This document shows, piece by piece, positions 44,738-56,300 of a stretch of 64,000 nt of DNA. The notes under the pieces were generated by a model. That model worked only from the letters and a program-made list of their open reading frames with translations, ran no database searches and was not told the origin of the DNA. The translations under genes were made by a program, and so were the position numbers. Origin of the DNA: Wallemia ichthyophaga EXF-994 (lineage: Eukaryota > Basidiomycota > Wallemiomycetes > Wallemiales > Wallemiaceae); the NCBI RefSeq assembly GCF_000400465.1, contig NW_008806279.1:479346-543345 (forward strand), written 5' to 3'. Every line of letters begins with the position of its first letter. Within the stretch, counting starts at the first letter, position 1.

Positions 44738-45011
44738 CACGGCACTGCTTTGAGATACCGCGACCATTTTCCCATTCACGAAATACTTAAATCTTACCAT
44801 CGCAATAAACGTTCGAGATATCTGAGAGTGTGAATGTCTTGCTATTGACATTGCTTACGCTGCTGCTTTTTTTCAAATCTTGTACCAATTGCTTGTTTTT
44901 ATTTATTACTCTGAATAATTGAAATATTTACAACATGAAACGTAATAGTTTTTGTCCAATTTTCGTCCATTTTCGCATGTTAGAAAGAAATGTAAAGGTG
45001 TCCTACCTCAT

Positions 45012-46950
45012 TCACTCTGGAATCATATCAATTGCACTACTCAGTCCGTTCTTCAGTGCAGCCGTATTAGTGAGGTCATCCAAGATATTAGGGGTGCTAG
45101 AAGGTGTGGATGAGGATGAGGATGAAGGTGTGGATGTCGGTGCCGATGTAGATGTAGCTGTAGCTGTGCTCTCCATCTCCCCCGCGCTCTGTAGCGACTT
45201 GAGGATATTCTGAATTGAGTTTGAGCTATCGCTAGAATCATCAGCCCTCCTCTCGAAGAATGTCTCAGCTGTGCCGCCATTTCCTGGGAGTGTATCGCTG
45301 ACTTCCTTCACCGTACCCTGGAGCCCGTCGAAAACATCAGCGACGGGGTCTGGCTTTTCCTCTTCGAGCAATCTGCGCAATTTGTCGAGCCCCTTTGCGT
45401 CAGGGTTGCTGGAGGGTGAGCCTCCCTCCAAGACACCACTGAGATCGGGAGGTGAGGGGATCAGTTGGCGCGCTTTCAGTGGGAGTGCACTCAGCGGTGA
45501 GCTAGAGTCTGACTCATTCGCACTTGTGCCGTTGAGCATACCGCCGACTACTGGCAACCCCTCTGCCATATCTTTGACACTGTCCAGCTGGCGCTTCTTG
45601 AGTGGGAGTGCATCGAGTGGTGAGCTGGTGTCGGAAGAAGATGCAGCGGCAGCAGCAGCAGCAGCAGCGGAGGGAGTGTCTGTGGTAGAATCACCAGATG
45701 AATTGTCGAGTAAACCACCGACAATTGGCAAATCCTTAGCCATATCGGTAACACCATCGAGTTGACGCTTTTTGAGAGCATCCAAGCCGTCGTCCAAGCC
45801 CGTCAAGGACTCCCCATCGAGTGCCTCCTCTGCACCACTCTCTGCGTCCTCACCCTCGCTCTGGCGCGTCTCCTTGTGGTGGTGGCCATCGCGGTTGGTT
45901 GCGTCGAATGCGCTCTCTTTGTCCACCCTATGCACATCAGCCAGGTAGGTATCTCCATTAGCCTCCCAGAACCTGTACACGTCACGGCTACCGAGCTGGC
46001 TGACTTGCTGGAGAGGATTTGAGGGCATAGACGAGGCTGACTCCGACTCCTCCTCGTCGCCAAGTAGGCCTTCCACGGCTGTACCAACAACTGGCATCCC
46101 GCTCAGCATCTCCTTTGCGCTGTCCAGTTGGCGCTTTGTTGGCAGTGGCAGTGAAGGTGCTGCTGGCGTGCTTGACGAACCTCCAGCCAATTGCTCGAGG
46201 AGTGGTCCAACGACTGGCAAATCAGCTTGGCGCTTCGTTGGTAGTGGGAGTGAAGGTGCTGCTGGTGTTGCTGATGATCCTCCTCCAGCCAATTGCTCGA
46301 GGAGTGGTCCAACAACTGGCAAATCAGCCTGGCGCTTCGTTGGTAGTGGGAGTGAAGGTGCTGCTGAAGATGACGAAGACCCTCCAGCCAATTGCTCGAG
46401 AAGTGGTCCAACAACTGGTAGATCAGCCTGGCGCTTGCTTGACATAGATACATCATCAGGAACCATATCGTTAGCCTCGCTGATAGCATCCGAGATGGTC
46501 TCGTTGATCTTCATCTCAAGGTCCTCCTGGCGTTTGAGGAGATTTCCCGGTGCAGCCTTGCTCATCAAGTCGTCGACATAGTCGTTCAGCAGTCCCCTCC
46601 TCAGCTGTTCGAGAGCCTGATCGAGTCTGCCGCCCTCGTCGAACGCGCCAGTCTCTGCATCATCACTCGTATCCCCCTCAGCACGCTTCTTGAGCTTGTC
46701 GAGGCCATTATCCAACACCTCATCCTTCGTCGCTGCCGTTGAATCGGCAGAAGCGTCCTGCGTTGGATTCAGCTTCCCCGCTTTGTCGATCAGGCCTTGC
46801 AACACATCTGCGACTTGTCTCTGTGAGGAGTGTGAGTTACGTGTGTAGACACAACTCTACACCCACAGCCTCGTGATTCACCTGCTGCACTGGAACTGCG
46901 TTCACAGCTGTACCCGCTGCGAGAATAGTAGCTAATGTGGAAATTTTCAT
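45012..46950 (-). CDS. Secreted repeat precursor with multiple Kex2 sites
   Basis: Exons 46950-46882 and 46820-45012 give 625 aa. The N-terminus is a signal peptide (MKISTLATILAAGTAVNA). Dibasic kexin sites follow at about residues 69, 98, 120, 153, 186, 220, 253, 375, 433 and 548. After most KR sites comes Gln and a recurring core. Three near-identical units of 33-34 aa read QADLPVVGPLLEQLAGG, then a Ser/Ala/Pro linker, then LPLPTKR. Three diverged relatives follow: QLDSAKEMLSGMPVVG, QLDGVTDMAKDLPIVGG and QLDSVKDMAEGLPVVGG. The layout resembles fungal kexin-processed repeat proteins such as the Ustilago repellent Rep1, but the peptide sequence is unfamiliar. Mature peptides would start with Gln, which could cyclise to pyroglutamate. 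Function is unknown. Confidence 0.85.
46131..46430 (-). repeat. Three tandem ~100-bp coding repeats
   Basis: Units 46131-46229 (99 bp), 46230-46331 (102 bp) and 46332-46430 (99 bp) are highly similar in DNA. They encode the three near-identical kexin-bounded peptides of the precursor. Differences concentrate in the Ser/Ala/Pro linker. Confidence 0.9.
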
Positions 46951-47178
46951 CTTGACTTGTTCAGTTGTTGGGTTGTGAGAGAGAATAATTGAGCCAACTA
47001 ACGACAGCTCCCCGGCTCAATATATTCCGTTTAATTTACTCATGAATACTTACCGGAAATGGCCATTATTGTGCGTTTCATCTCTATGTCTCGGCGAATT
47101 GATCCGAACCAGCCAAATAACATCCGCATTTGGAATAATCTCACGCTCGCAATGTTTGTAAATAAATTAAATCGGTTC

Positions 47179-48365
47179 CTACATGACACCAAATTGTTGA
47201 CGCTATATGACTTGTCAGTATTGTAAAGCGATACACACCCACCCACCAAAGCCCTAATCGAATCTCTCTGATCCATAGGCAGCTGATCGATCTGCTGTTG
47301 GGAGAATGACAACACCTGCATCACCATAGCCTGCTGTTCTTGAGGCAGGGCCTGAACCTTTGCCTGTACTGGGTCAGGAGCTGGAGGCTGTGCATAAGCC
47401 GGTGGTTGAGCGTAGGTCTGGGCGTAAGTAGGAGTCTGAGTCCTATACATAGCCTGTTGCTGCTGTTGCTGCTGTTGGTACATAGGCGTAGCCATCGGTG
47501 GAGTAGGCACCATCTGAGGCTGTGGTGGCGCAGCAGCTGCCGGCATGAGTCTCTGATACGTTTGTGAGTGCTTAAACTCTTCAAAACACCCCGACAAACC
47601 TGCACGACGTGGTTATCAACCAGATTCATCATCAACATTGCTTGGAAGAGGGCGTAAGAGAGCTGTGGGTTCTGAACTAGGAGCTGTCTGACAGTGTTAG
47701 ATTCAGTGTGCACAGACGCCTTCATCTGGGCCATAACATCGAGGAGCTGGTTGGGTGGGAGACTAGCGAGTGTCTGGCTAATGCTGTCTGTGGCTGACTG
47801 AGTGGGAGGAATATCGACGCCCATGTTTGCAGCAGCGTGGGGCGGTGGGAGAGGAGCGTATTGCGGTGTAGACGCTACGCCGCTACCACCGCCAACACTG
47901 CCAACACCGCCAACACCGCCANNNNNNNNNNCCACCCCCACTATACCGGTCACGCTCTCTCTCCCTCTCCTTCTGCTTGGACTGCTTGGGGTCATCTGGG
48001 GCAAGATCGACACGCAGCGGCCGACCACCGACAGGATTATCGTGGAGATTGCGCACAGCAGAAGCGGCCGTGTCGCCGTCTGCGGAGGGAGAGTGGGTGA
48101 GTAAGGAGACAGTGAGTCGACAGGATCGAACACACCGTAATACTCAACAAATCCATATCCTTTAGGCTTGCCGGTGTGCCTGTCAAAATTCATACGGAAG
48201 TCCTTCACGGGGCCAACTTCCTGAAATATCCTGACAACTTCCTCCTCATTGATATCGTACGGGAGATTCCCAACTGCGCACAAATTAAATTAAGCAGACA
48301 TGACTCGTGTATTCCCCACCAAATACAATCTTTGATCCTAACAGCTGAGCGTTGGGAGTTCCCAT
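47179..48365 (-). CDS. RNA15: Cleavage/polyadenylation factor Rna15 / CstF-64
   Basis: Exons 48365-48320, 48273-48136, 48080-47600, 47552-47247 and 47202-47179. The RRM is built across two introns ([40 protein letters not shown]). An Arg/Glu stretch and Gly-rich linker follow. The hinge reads [12 protein letters not shown]...[17 protein letters not shown] Gln-rich low-complexity part precedes the C-terminal helical domain ([20 protein letters not shown]), ending RALRQQFGVM. The protein binds the U/GU-rich element in pre-mRNA 3'-end processing. The 10-N gap lies in the Gly linker; keeping the frame needs a gap length of 2 modulo 3, so ten is a placeholder. Total length is therefore unknown by a few residues. 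Confidence 0.9.
47932..47941. other. Assembly gap (10 N)
   Basis: Ten unknown bases interrupt a GGTGTTGGC-type glycine/valine repeat in the coding sequence of the CstF-64 homologue. Frame analysis shows that the true length is not ten. Confidence 0.95.
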
Positions 48366-48507
48366 TGGTGGGCGTTGGAGATAGACGAGCAAGTCAAGTA
48401 ATTTCAAGTAAATTAAATCAATTTCAAGCATCCTTGTATTTCTCTTTTCCTTCAATTTAATAGTCAATACTCTCGACTCCCCTTATCAACCAACTACCGT
48501 CACTAAA

Positions 48508-48819
48508 ATGGCTTACAAGCACTGGTACAGCCATAGAACCGCCAATCACGTAAATGAAGCGTCTGATAATGACAAGCCACCTACAAATACCCCTAAAACC
48601 CCCAAAAATCACGCTTCCTACGTCATAGCACACTCCATAGACAGCGAGAAGCATCTTATAAGCTCAGAACACTACTCCATTGCAGAGAAGGGATCAATTG
48701 CTACCCCACTCCGCCAGTCTCCCACCAGCTTCCAGGCAGTGTCTGTTGTCGTGGCAATAGCCCTACTTATAGCATCTTCAGAGATTTCTATTCTAATTCT
48801 CTTCGCTATCAGGAGATGA
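48508..48819 (+). CDS. Small hypothetical tail-anchored membrane protein
   Basis: A single exon of 103 aa begins at ATG 48508, 142 bp divergent from RNA15. The N-terminal ~75 residues are polar (His/Asn/Pro/Ser). A C-terminal hydrophobic segment (FQAVSVVVAIALLIASSEIS then ILILFAI) is followed by RR, like a tail anchor. No family is recognised. The amino-acid composition and position suggest a real gene, but it could be longer by undetected exons. Confidence 0.45.
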   Translation: MAYKHWYSHRTANHVNEASDNDKPPTNTPKTPKNHASYVIAHSIDSEKHLISSEHYSIAEKGSIATPLRQSPTSFQAVSVVVAIALLIASSEISILILFAIRR

Positions 48820-49362
48820 GCGACGAGCGCGAATATCCAAACACACAAACAATCTCAGCGGAACTTGTACTTTTGATTCAATATGCATGTGTATTACTTT
48901 TTAGGTGCTTTTTCATGGTATTAAATGAAGACGTGGTTTTTTATATATCAACTTGGACAGCACAAAATCGCTCAGTGAATTTGGCGCACAGTCAATACAA
49001 TCACTTTATTGCAAAATCTTCACATTACATCATCTTGGAGCTAAAGCAGGCAGCGAAACAAGTCAAAACATGAATGCATCCATCTTTATAAGCGTTGTTT
49101 AAAAACAATTCAGGGTTCTTCGAAATGTCTTGACTTTTAGCGTGGTTGATTCACTAGGTTTCACCTCAGGCTTCATTGATCTCCACCTCAACCATATAAT
49201 CACATAACGTGAAATTGAACATGATTCTGAACATGATCGCAGATTCACAGATTCATCCTAAGTAGCCTACATCGACAGCGACAGTCTCGGACATCAACAG
49301 AAGTGTCAGAAGTATAATTTGACGGCATTCATTAAGTCGAGCATTCTTCAATCAGTTCAACA
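48820..49362. other. Intergenic interval upstream of the ligase genes
   Basis: 543 bp with no supported gene. It marks the change from compact housekeeping genes to the sparser right-hand region and should contain the promoter of the first acyl-CoA ligase-like gene. Confidence 0.45.
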
Positions 49363-51134
49363 ATGATCAAATCATCATTTAAAGACATAGAAATACCAAA
49401 GACAAGCATCTTTGACTTTATTTTACCGGAACATCAGCAATCCAATGACAAGACTGTTTTCATTGACTCAACCAACGATAATTCTCTTACAATTTCTCAG
49501 CTTCGTAAATACTCCTTACAGCTAGCGTATGGGCTTAGAAAATACCACAACATTGGTAAAAGTGACAAAGTACTCATCTACAGTCCAAACTCGATCGCCT
49601 ACCCCATTCTCCTTCTCGGCACGTCGGCTGCAGGAGCTTGCGTATCGCCGGCAAATCATGCATACAATGAATTCGAGTTATCCCACCAGATCGAGGATAG
49701 CGAGGCGTCGTTCATCTTCGCGCATCCAGACAACATGGACCTTGCAATCAAAACTTTGAAAGAGATCGGCTGGCCAGAGAGCAAAATAAATGAGAGGGTG
49801 GTGTCAGCGACTGAGGAAAGCTTTGGTAACCACGTCCCATACACTCAACTGCTATGTGATGACATTCAGCGCGGTATACCTGAAAAATTCGATGGAGATT
49901 CAGCTCACGATGTTGCTTTAATATGTTACAGTAGCGGTACAACTGGTGCAAGCAAAGGGGTAATGACAACACACCGGAACTTCGTGGCGAATCTGTGTCA
50001 ATCAGACAACACGCGCGCCTTCGCGCTTCAAGTAAATGACGTAACGCTGACGTTCTTACCCTTTTGCCATATTTTTGGAATTCTAGGCCTTCTCTACACT
50101 TTAGGCAAGCAGAATGTAACTCAGGTACTTTTACCCCGCTTTTCTCTTGACGCATTTGGCGCTGTGATTGAAAAATATGGCATTACTGCTACATGGGCCG
50201 TCCCGCCAATTCTCAATTCAATCTTGAAAACTGACATTGAAAAGAAATTCGACTTTAGCTCACTAAGGGTAGTGCACGTCGGCGCTACTCCACTAGGAGC
50301 TGATCTCACAAACAGCTTCAGTGACAAGTTAGAGGGCGTGGTCGCGGTTTCAAATGGATATGGCAAGTCGGGATAGTGACTGTCAAACACCTTTTAGCTG
50401 ACTCACAAAAAGGTCTCACGGAAACGAGCCCTTTGGTATGCAAATTACCTTTAGAATATACCAAAACCCACCCATCGTATATTGGAAAGTTGGTTTGTAA
50501 CACTACAGCGCGTCTTGTCGACGAGAATGGCCAGGATGTTCCAGGCGACAACAAATCGAGTGGAGAGTGAGTATCAGCTTGCTCATGAGTGCCCTCTAAC
50601 ACTCTCAGACTCTGGGTTAAAGGTCCGCAAGTCATGAAAGGCTATCTCAACAGACCAGATGCCACAGCCGAGAGTATGACGTCAGATGGATTCTTCAAGA
50701 CTGGCGATATAGCAATATATGATAGCAAAACACGCCTATTCAAGGTGGTAGATAGAATGAAGGTAGGAGGTGGACTTTTGTTGTTTCAAGTCTTGCTGAC
50801 GCCCTCACAGGAACTTATCAAGTACAAAGGGTTCCAAGTTACACCAGCACCTCTTGAAGCATTGATCATGTCGAATACTGAAGTAATGGATGCGGCTGTG
50901 ATTGGTGTGTATGACGATAAGCAGGCAACGGAACTGCCTAGAGCCTATGTCGTGCCTCAGCACGCGTCTAACTTCAACAATGCAGCTTGGTGTGCGGAGA
51001 TAGGAGCTTGGGTAGCCGATACGGTTGCAAATCATTCAAAGCTGCGTGGTGGTGTGTGCACAATCGATGTCATCCCCAAAACGGCTTCAGGAAAGATTCT
51101 TAGAAAGAACTTACGTACTTTGGCAGCACAATAA
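49363..51134 (+). CDS. 4-coumarate-CoA ligase-like acyl-CoA synthetase, copy 1
   Basis: Exons 49363-50362, 50413-50566, 50609-50762 and 50811-51134 give 543 aa. ANL-superfamily motifs: A3 CYSSGTTGASKGVMTTH near residue 190, the NGYG|LTETSP motif split by the first intron, a TGDIAIYD A7 motif, DRMKELIKYKGFQVTP and the catalytic lysine in TASGKILRKNLR. The first intron is of GC-AG type (donor GCAAGT). The third intron (50763-50810) is 48 nt and in frame, so its retention would not stop translation. The enzyme should activate a carboxylic acid as an acyl-AMP and transfer it to CoA. The protein ends AAQ by a TAA, just where copy 2 continues to a peroxisomal AKL. Confidence 0.88.
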
Positions 51135-51503
51135 TATAAACCTTATTCTAACCGTTAATCGGTGTGCTTGTGATAACAATTACGATCTCATGAAATATTG
51201 TAATTATGCAAATGGCATAGAATGTTTAACATCAGAGTCTTTATAAGGAATCCCAGCAGCACAAACTAAACTTCCGGGCCGTTTAACCTATTAATTAATA
51301 GCCATTCACCTTGAAATTTTCCTTGTTTCAGTTGTTGAATACCAAGGAAACAGGTCATTGGGGCGGCAATGTTTATATGCGTTCATAATCCATTATAAAG
51401 CATACATTTTGATCGCCTGATTATGCCAGATGATAATTGCAGCTGACATCAACAACCGGTTATCTTTCTGAAACAACCGGGCGCATCTTGAACCACTCCC
51501 ACA
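51135..51503. other. Spacer between tandem ligase genes
   Basis: 369 bp, AT-rich, holding the copy 1 terminator and the copy 2 promoter. It is not obviously similar to the sequence upstream of copy 1, so the duplicated unit seems to start at the coding region. Confidence 0.4.
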
Positions 51504-53300
51504 ATGATTGTATCGCCTTTTAAAGACATAGAAATACCAAAGACAAGCATCTTTGACTTTATTTTACCGGAACATCAGCAATCCAATGACAAGACTGTTT
51601 TCATTGACTCAACCAACGATAATTCTCTTACAATTTCCCAACTTCGTAAATACTCCTTACAGCTAGCGTATGGGCTGCGAAAACACCAAAACGTAGGCAA
51701 GGGCGATAGAGTACTCATCCTTACACCAAACTCGCTCGTCTATCCTATCCTCTTCATGGGCACACAAGCTGCGGGAGCATGTGTGTCACTTGCCAACCCT
51801 GCATACAACTACTTGGAACTATCCCACCAGATCAAAGATAGCGAGGTCTCGTTCATTTTCGCACATCCAGACAACATCGATCTGACCAACAAGATACTGA
51901 AGGAGATAGGGTGGTCAGAAAGCAAGATACGTGAGAGGGTAGTATCAGCGACCGAGAAAAGCTTCAGGAACCACGTATCATACGCTCATCTCCTCTGTCA
52001 GGAAAGGCAAAGGGGCATACCTGAAAATTTTGACGGCGAAAGTGCACACGATGTCGCTATCACTTGCTATAGCAGCGGAACGACAGGTGTAAGCAAGGGT
52101 GTTATGACAACGCATTATAACATGGTTTCGAATATTTGCCAGTCAAACAACACTCACTCTTCAGCTTCACAACTCACAGATGTCGTCCTTTCTTTTCTGC
52201 CCTTATACCACATTTTTGGACTAGGAAGCACTCTATACACCCTTTCACAGCAACAAGTACCACAAGTGCTGCTTTTCCGCTACTCTCTTGACGAATTTGC
52301 TGCTGCAATTGAAAAATATCGTGTCACAGTATCGGCAGTAATACCTCCGATTCTCAACAATATTCTCAAAAGCGATATTGAAAAAAAGTATGATCTTAGT
52401 TCACTGAGACAATTGGGTATCGGCGCAACTCCATTGGGAGAAGATCTCGTACACAGCGTCAGTGAAAAGCTGGGAGGTGTCGTAGTGATCACGAATGGAT
52501 ACGGCAAGTTATGAAGGTGGCTTTCCAGACACTTTATAGCTGACACACCAAAAGGTCTCACGGAAACGAGCCCTTTGGAATGCAAATTACCTTTAGAGTA
52601 TACCAAAACCCACCCCTCGTACGTCGGAAGGTTGGTGTGCAACACTACAGCGCGCCTTGTCGACGAGAATGGCCAGGATGTTCCAGGCGACAACAAATCG
52701 AGTGGAGAGTGAGTATCAGCTTGCTCATGAGTGCCCTCTAACACTCTCAGACTCTGGGTTAAAGGTCCGCAAGTCATGAAAGGTTATCTCAACAGACCAG
52801 ATGCCACAGCCGAGAGTATGACGTCAGATGGATTCTTCAAGACTGGCGATATAGCAATATATGATAGCAAAACACGCCTATTCAAGGTGGTAGATAGAAT
52901 GAAGGTAGGAGATGGTCTTTTGTTGTTTCAAGTTTTGCTGACGCCCTCACAGGAACTTATCAAGTACAAAGGGTTCCAAGTTACACCAGCACCTCTTGAA
53001 GCATTGATCATGTCGAATACTGAAGTAATGGATGCGGCTGTGATTGGTGTGTATGACGATAAGCAGGCAACGGAACTGCCTAGAGCCTATGTCGTGCCTC
53101 AGCACGCGTCTAACTTCAACAATGAAGCTTGGTGTGCGGAGATAGGAGCTTGGATAGCAGGAAAAGTCGCCAATCATTCAAAGCTGCGTGGTGGTGTGCG
53201 CACAATTGATTCTATTCCCAAAACACCGGCTGGCAAAATACTAAGGAGACATTTACGTACTATGGCAGCACAGGAAAATGGTGCGCTTGCTAAACTTTAA
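51504..53300 (+). CDS. 4-coumarate-CoA ligase-like acyl-CoA synthetase, copy 2
   Basis: Exons 51504-52503, 52555-52708, 52751-52904 and 52953-53300 give 551 aa, with exactly the same intron phases as copy 1 and the same GC-AG first intron. Motifs are CYSSGTTGVSKGVMTTH, NGYG|LTETSP, DRMKELIKYKG and TPAGKILRRHLR. The C-terminus is ALAKL, a PTS1-type peroxisomal signal (AKL), absent from copy 1. The first ~45 codons after residue 5 and most of exons 2-4 are almost identical in DNA to copy 1, while the middle of exon 1 is diverged. It is convergent with the copper ATPase, 86 bp away. Confidence 0.88.
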
Positions 53301-53386
53301 GCCCTGAACATAATGAATCAACTTCGAAATTGTTGTACTTTGGACAAAGAATAATACATAAGGTTTACCATAACTAAAATTCCAAA

Positions 53387-56300
53387 CTAATTTGATGGCC
53401 GATGTAGACGGAGTAAAAGGCTGGAAATTACGACACTCACGCTTGAAAGCGCCATCGCTAATGCGGAATATACCGGTGGCAGCTTCACTCCCAGCGGGTA
53501 AAAGACACCGGCAGCAACAGGAACAAGAGTGACGTTGAAAACAATCGCCCATATGAAATTGATGATGATGCGTGTCTTGACTAACTTCGATAGCTTGAAT
53601 ATTTTGATGAGCGAGCGTAGTGATGAGTTGAGAAGAATGAAGTGTGCAGAAGATATGGTAATCTGACTACCAGAACCCTGCGACGTGCCCACATCAGCTG
53701 CTATAATTGCCCCACTATCATTGAGTCCATCACCGACAAACATAACAAGCGGGGTTACTTCCCTTTTGTCTGGCTTTCCAATCCACCTCTTCATGCGCGA
53801 GAGCATTGTAGGCGAAAGCGGCTTACAATTAGCTTCATTCCTTAATTTCTCGATATACTTCACTTTATCATCAGGCATTGCACCCGCCATCACATTCTCC
53901 TCAGCGATACCGACATCCCTAGCTATAGCCCTCGCCGTTAATTCCTCATCACCCGTCAGCATGAAAATTTGCTTGCCTGCATTGTGTAGTTGCTGTACTA
54001 CCTCTCTCGACTCTTCCCTAGGCGAGTCAGCGATAGCTAGTGCATATGTGATCGTCAAAGCTTCATCATCTGCACCAGCCTCTTTTAGCGCCACAAACAC
54101 AATACTATTACCGTTATTTCTCCAACGGTCGACTGTCGATGAAGGTTGGCTGCCAGCACCGACAAACTTGCCACTCCCAATGCGCATCTCCAGCATTTTA
54201 TCGTCGCAACTGAACACACCCTTAACTCCACGACCACTAACCTCTTCATACGAGGATAAGTCAGGTAACAGTGAGTGGGATTTCGCGGAGGCATGGCTCT
54301 TTACTGCCTTGGCTATGGGATGCGAAGACTGCTCTTCCATAGATGAAACCATACCCCAAAGTACGTCTTCATCGAGCAAACCATCCTCCTTCTTAGAGAG
54401 ACGTTCTTCCGAAACAATCGAGATCTTGCCTTCTGTGAGCGTTCCGGTCTTGTCGAGCACCACGATCTGGACCTTGTTGGCGAGCTCGAAAGATTCGCTA
54501 CCAGACTGAACAAGAACACCATGATTGGCGAGTACACCCGATCCCACTGCAATGGCTGTAGGTGTAGCTAGACCAATGCCGCAAGGACAAGCGACGACTA
54601 ACGTAGCAACGCTGAACTGTATCGCAAAAAATATCTTGCCACCTTGATCCATCTTGCCGCCGAGCTCTGCTGCATTTGCAGCAACGACGAGCCACACTAT
54701 GAGCGTGATAATTGAGAGTAAAACTATCACAGGAACAAACACCGCAGTCACTGCATCTGCAATCTTCTCTATTGGAGCTTTTTTGGATTGAGCATCGTTC
54801 ACTACCCGTATGATCCTGTCAATCAACGTCTCCGACGAGGTGCTCGTCACCTTCATAAACACCGCCTTCAGGCAGGTAGTTCCAGTCATTACCTCATCAC
54901 CCTCGTGGAGAGTGACCGGAAGACTCTCGCCTGTGACGCTGCTCATGTCGAACGGGTAGTTACCCCGGCTGCTAATAAGACCGTCGATAGGCACAACTTC
55001 GCCCGCCTGCACTAGCAGCGTATCGCCGATCTCGATAAGTGTGAGCGAAGTCTCCTTTATACTACCTCTGCTGCTGCGTGCCGGAACATTATTACCATTA
55101 GGAAGTAACCGCGTTGTTTCGCTGCTTGAGCTATTCTCGTGGTCATAATCACTGTCTGTTTTGGTCTTTGCTTCAGAGAAGGACAGGTCGTTGTCCCCGA
55201 CAAGCAGCGCTTTGCTTGGTTTCAGCTTGCCGAGTGCACTTATAGCATCACCTGTCTAGAATTCTGTAAGATGACAAATATTGCTTAAATCCTCCCCACC
55301 TTCGCTTTCATGTAGCTCTCTAGAGTCCTCCCGATCGAGATAAAAAATATCAAGAAGATGGGCATTTCAAAGTATCCCATCATTCTATCGTCGGGTGTCT
55401 TTAAGTGGATATCGATAATAAGCATCGCGATACTCGCAAAGTATGCTACTGTCGTACCGAGAGAGACGAGCAAATCCATACTACCCCACGTGACTAACGC
55501 TATCCATGGAAACCTATCACTCTTGCTGACAGCTTTGTAAGAAGCCTTGAGAGAAAGATACGACTTTTTGTGGAAATTCCAACCCACGATGAGGTAAACA
55601 GGAGAGGAAAGAAGAAACATCACTACAATACCAACCGTTGCCTGTCCCCAGATGGGTCTTTCAAGCTCACGTCTGACAGGGTGATCTTCGTTGAGTAATT
55701 CCATTCCAATAACATTGATTACCAACGCTGCGAAACTGAACACAGCGGATACTGCCACTCTGACCAGCCATGCCTTTGATTCCGCTAAGTGAATTGCGGT
55801 GGAACGCGAAGAATTCGCCGAATTGTTTTCTACCGCTGTTATAGTGAATTTCGGATGGGCGTGATGAATATCCCTAATGATACTACGCACAGTGAGTAAA
55901 GGAGAATTGGGAGTGTACGTGACTGTTACGAAAGGATGATCGAGCGTAATGTCATTTGTGTGCGCAATTAGAGGCAGGGAGTTCAGTGTGTCTAGCAGGT
56001 GTGAAGGACAATGACCGCAAAACATTCCATCTACTTTAAACTCCACGTTGCGTTCGTTGCTCCTAGCCTCATTTCGGCTCACAGTTGATACAGCAGTAGC
56101 ACCATAACCGATATCTTCAATAGTATCGACAAGGTGGGCGACATCAACGGCTTTGTTATGTTCAACGATAGCAGTAGCACTAGTAAGCGATACGTCTACG
56201 GTGAGGACACCTTCTTCTAGTTTTAAGGCGGAACTGATAGTTTGCGAGCAGCTTGCGCATGTCATACCTTTAAACTCAAACTTTGTTATGACAGTGTCTT

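Noticed and set aside
46131-46430. Regular ~100-bp direct repeats that resemble a repeat array
   Set aside because: They are in-frame coding repeats of the secreted precursor, not CRISPR or a satellite.
48816-49073. 85-codon plus-strand open frame after the small membrane protein
   Set aside because: No splice or codon support. It overlaps the previous stop and reads through AT-rich spacer.
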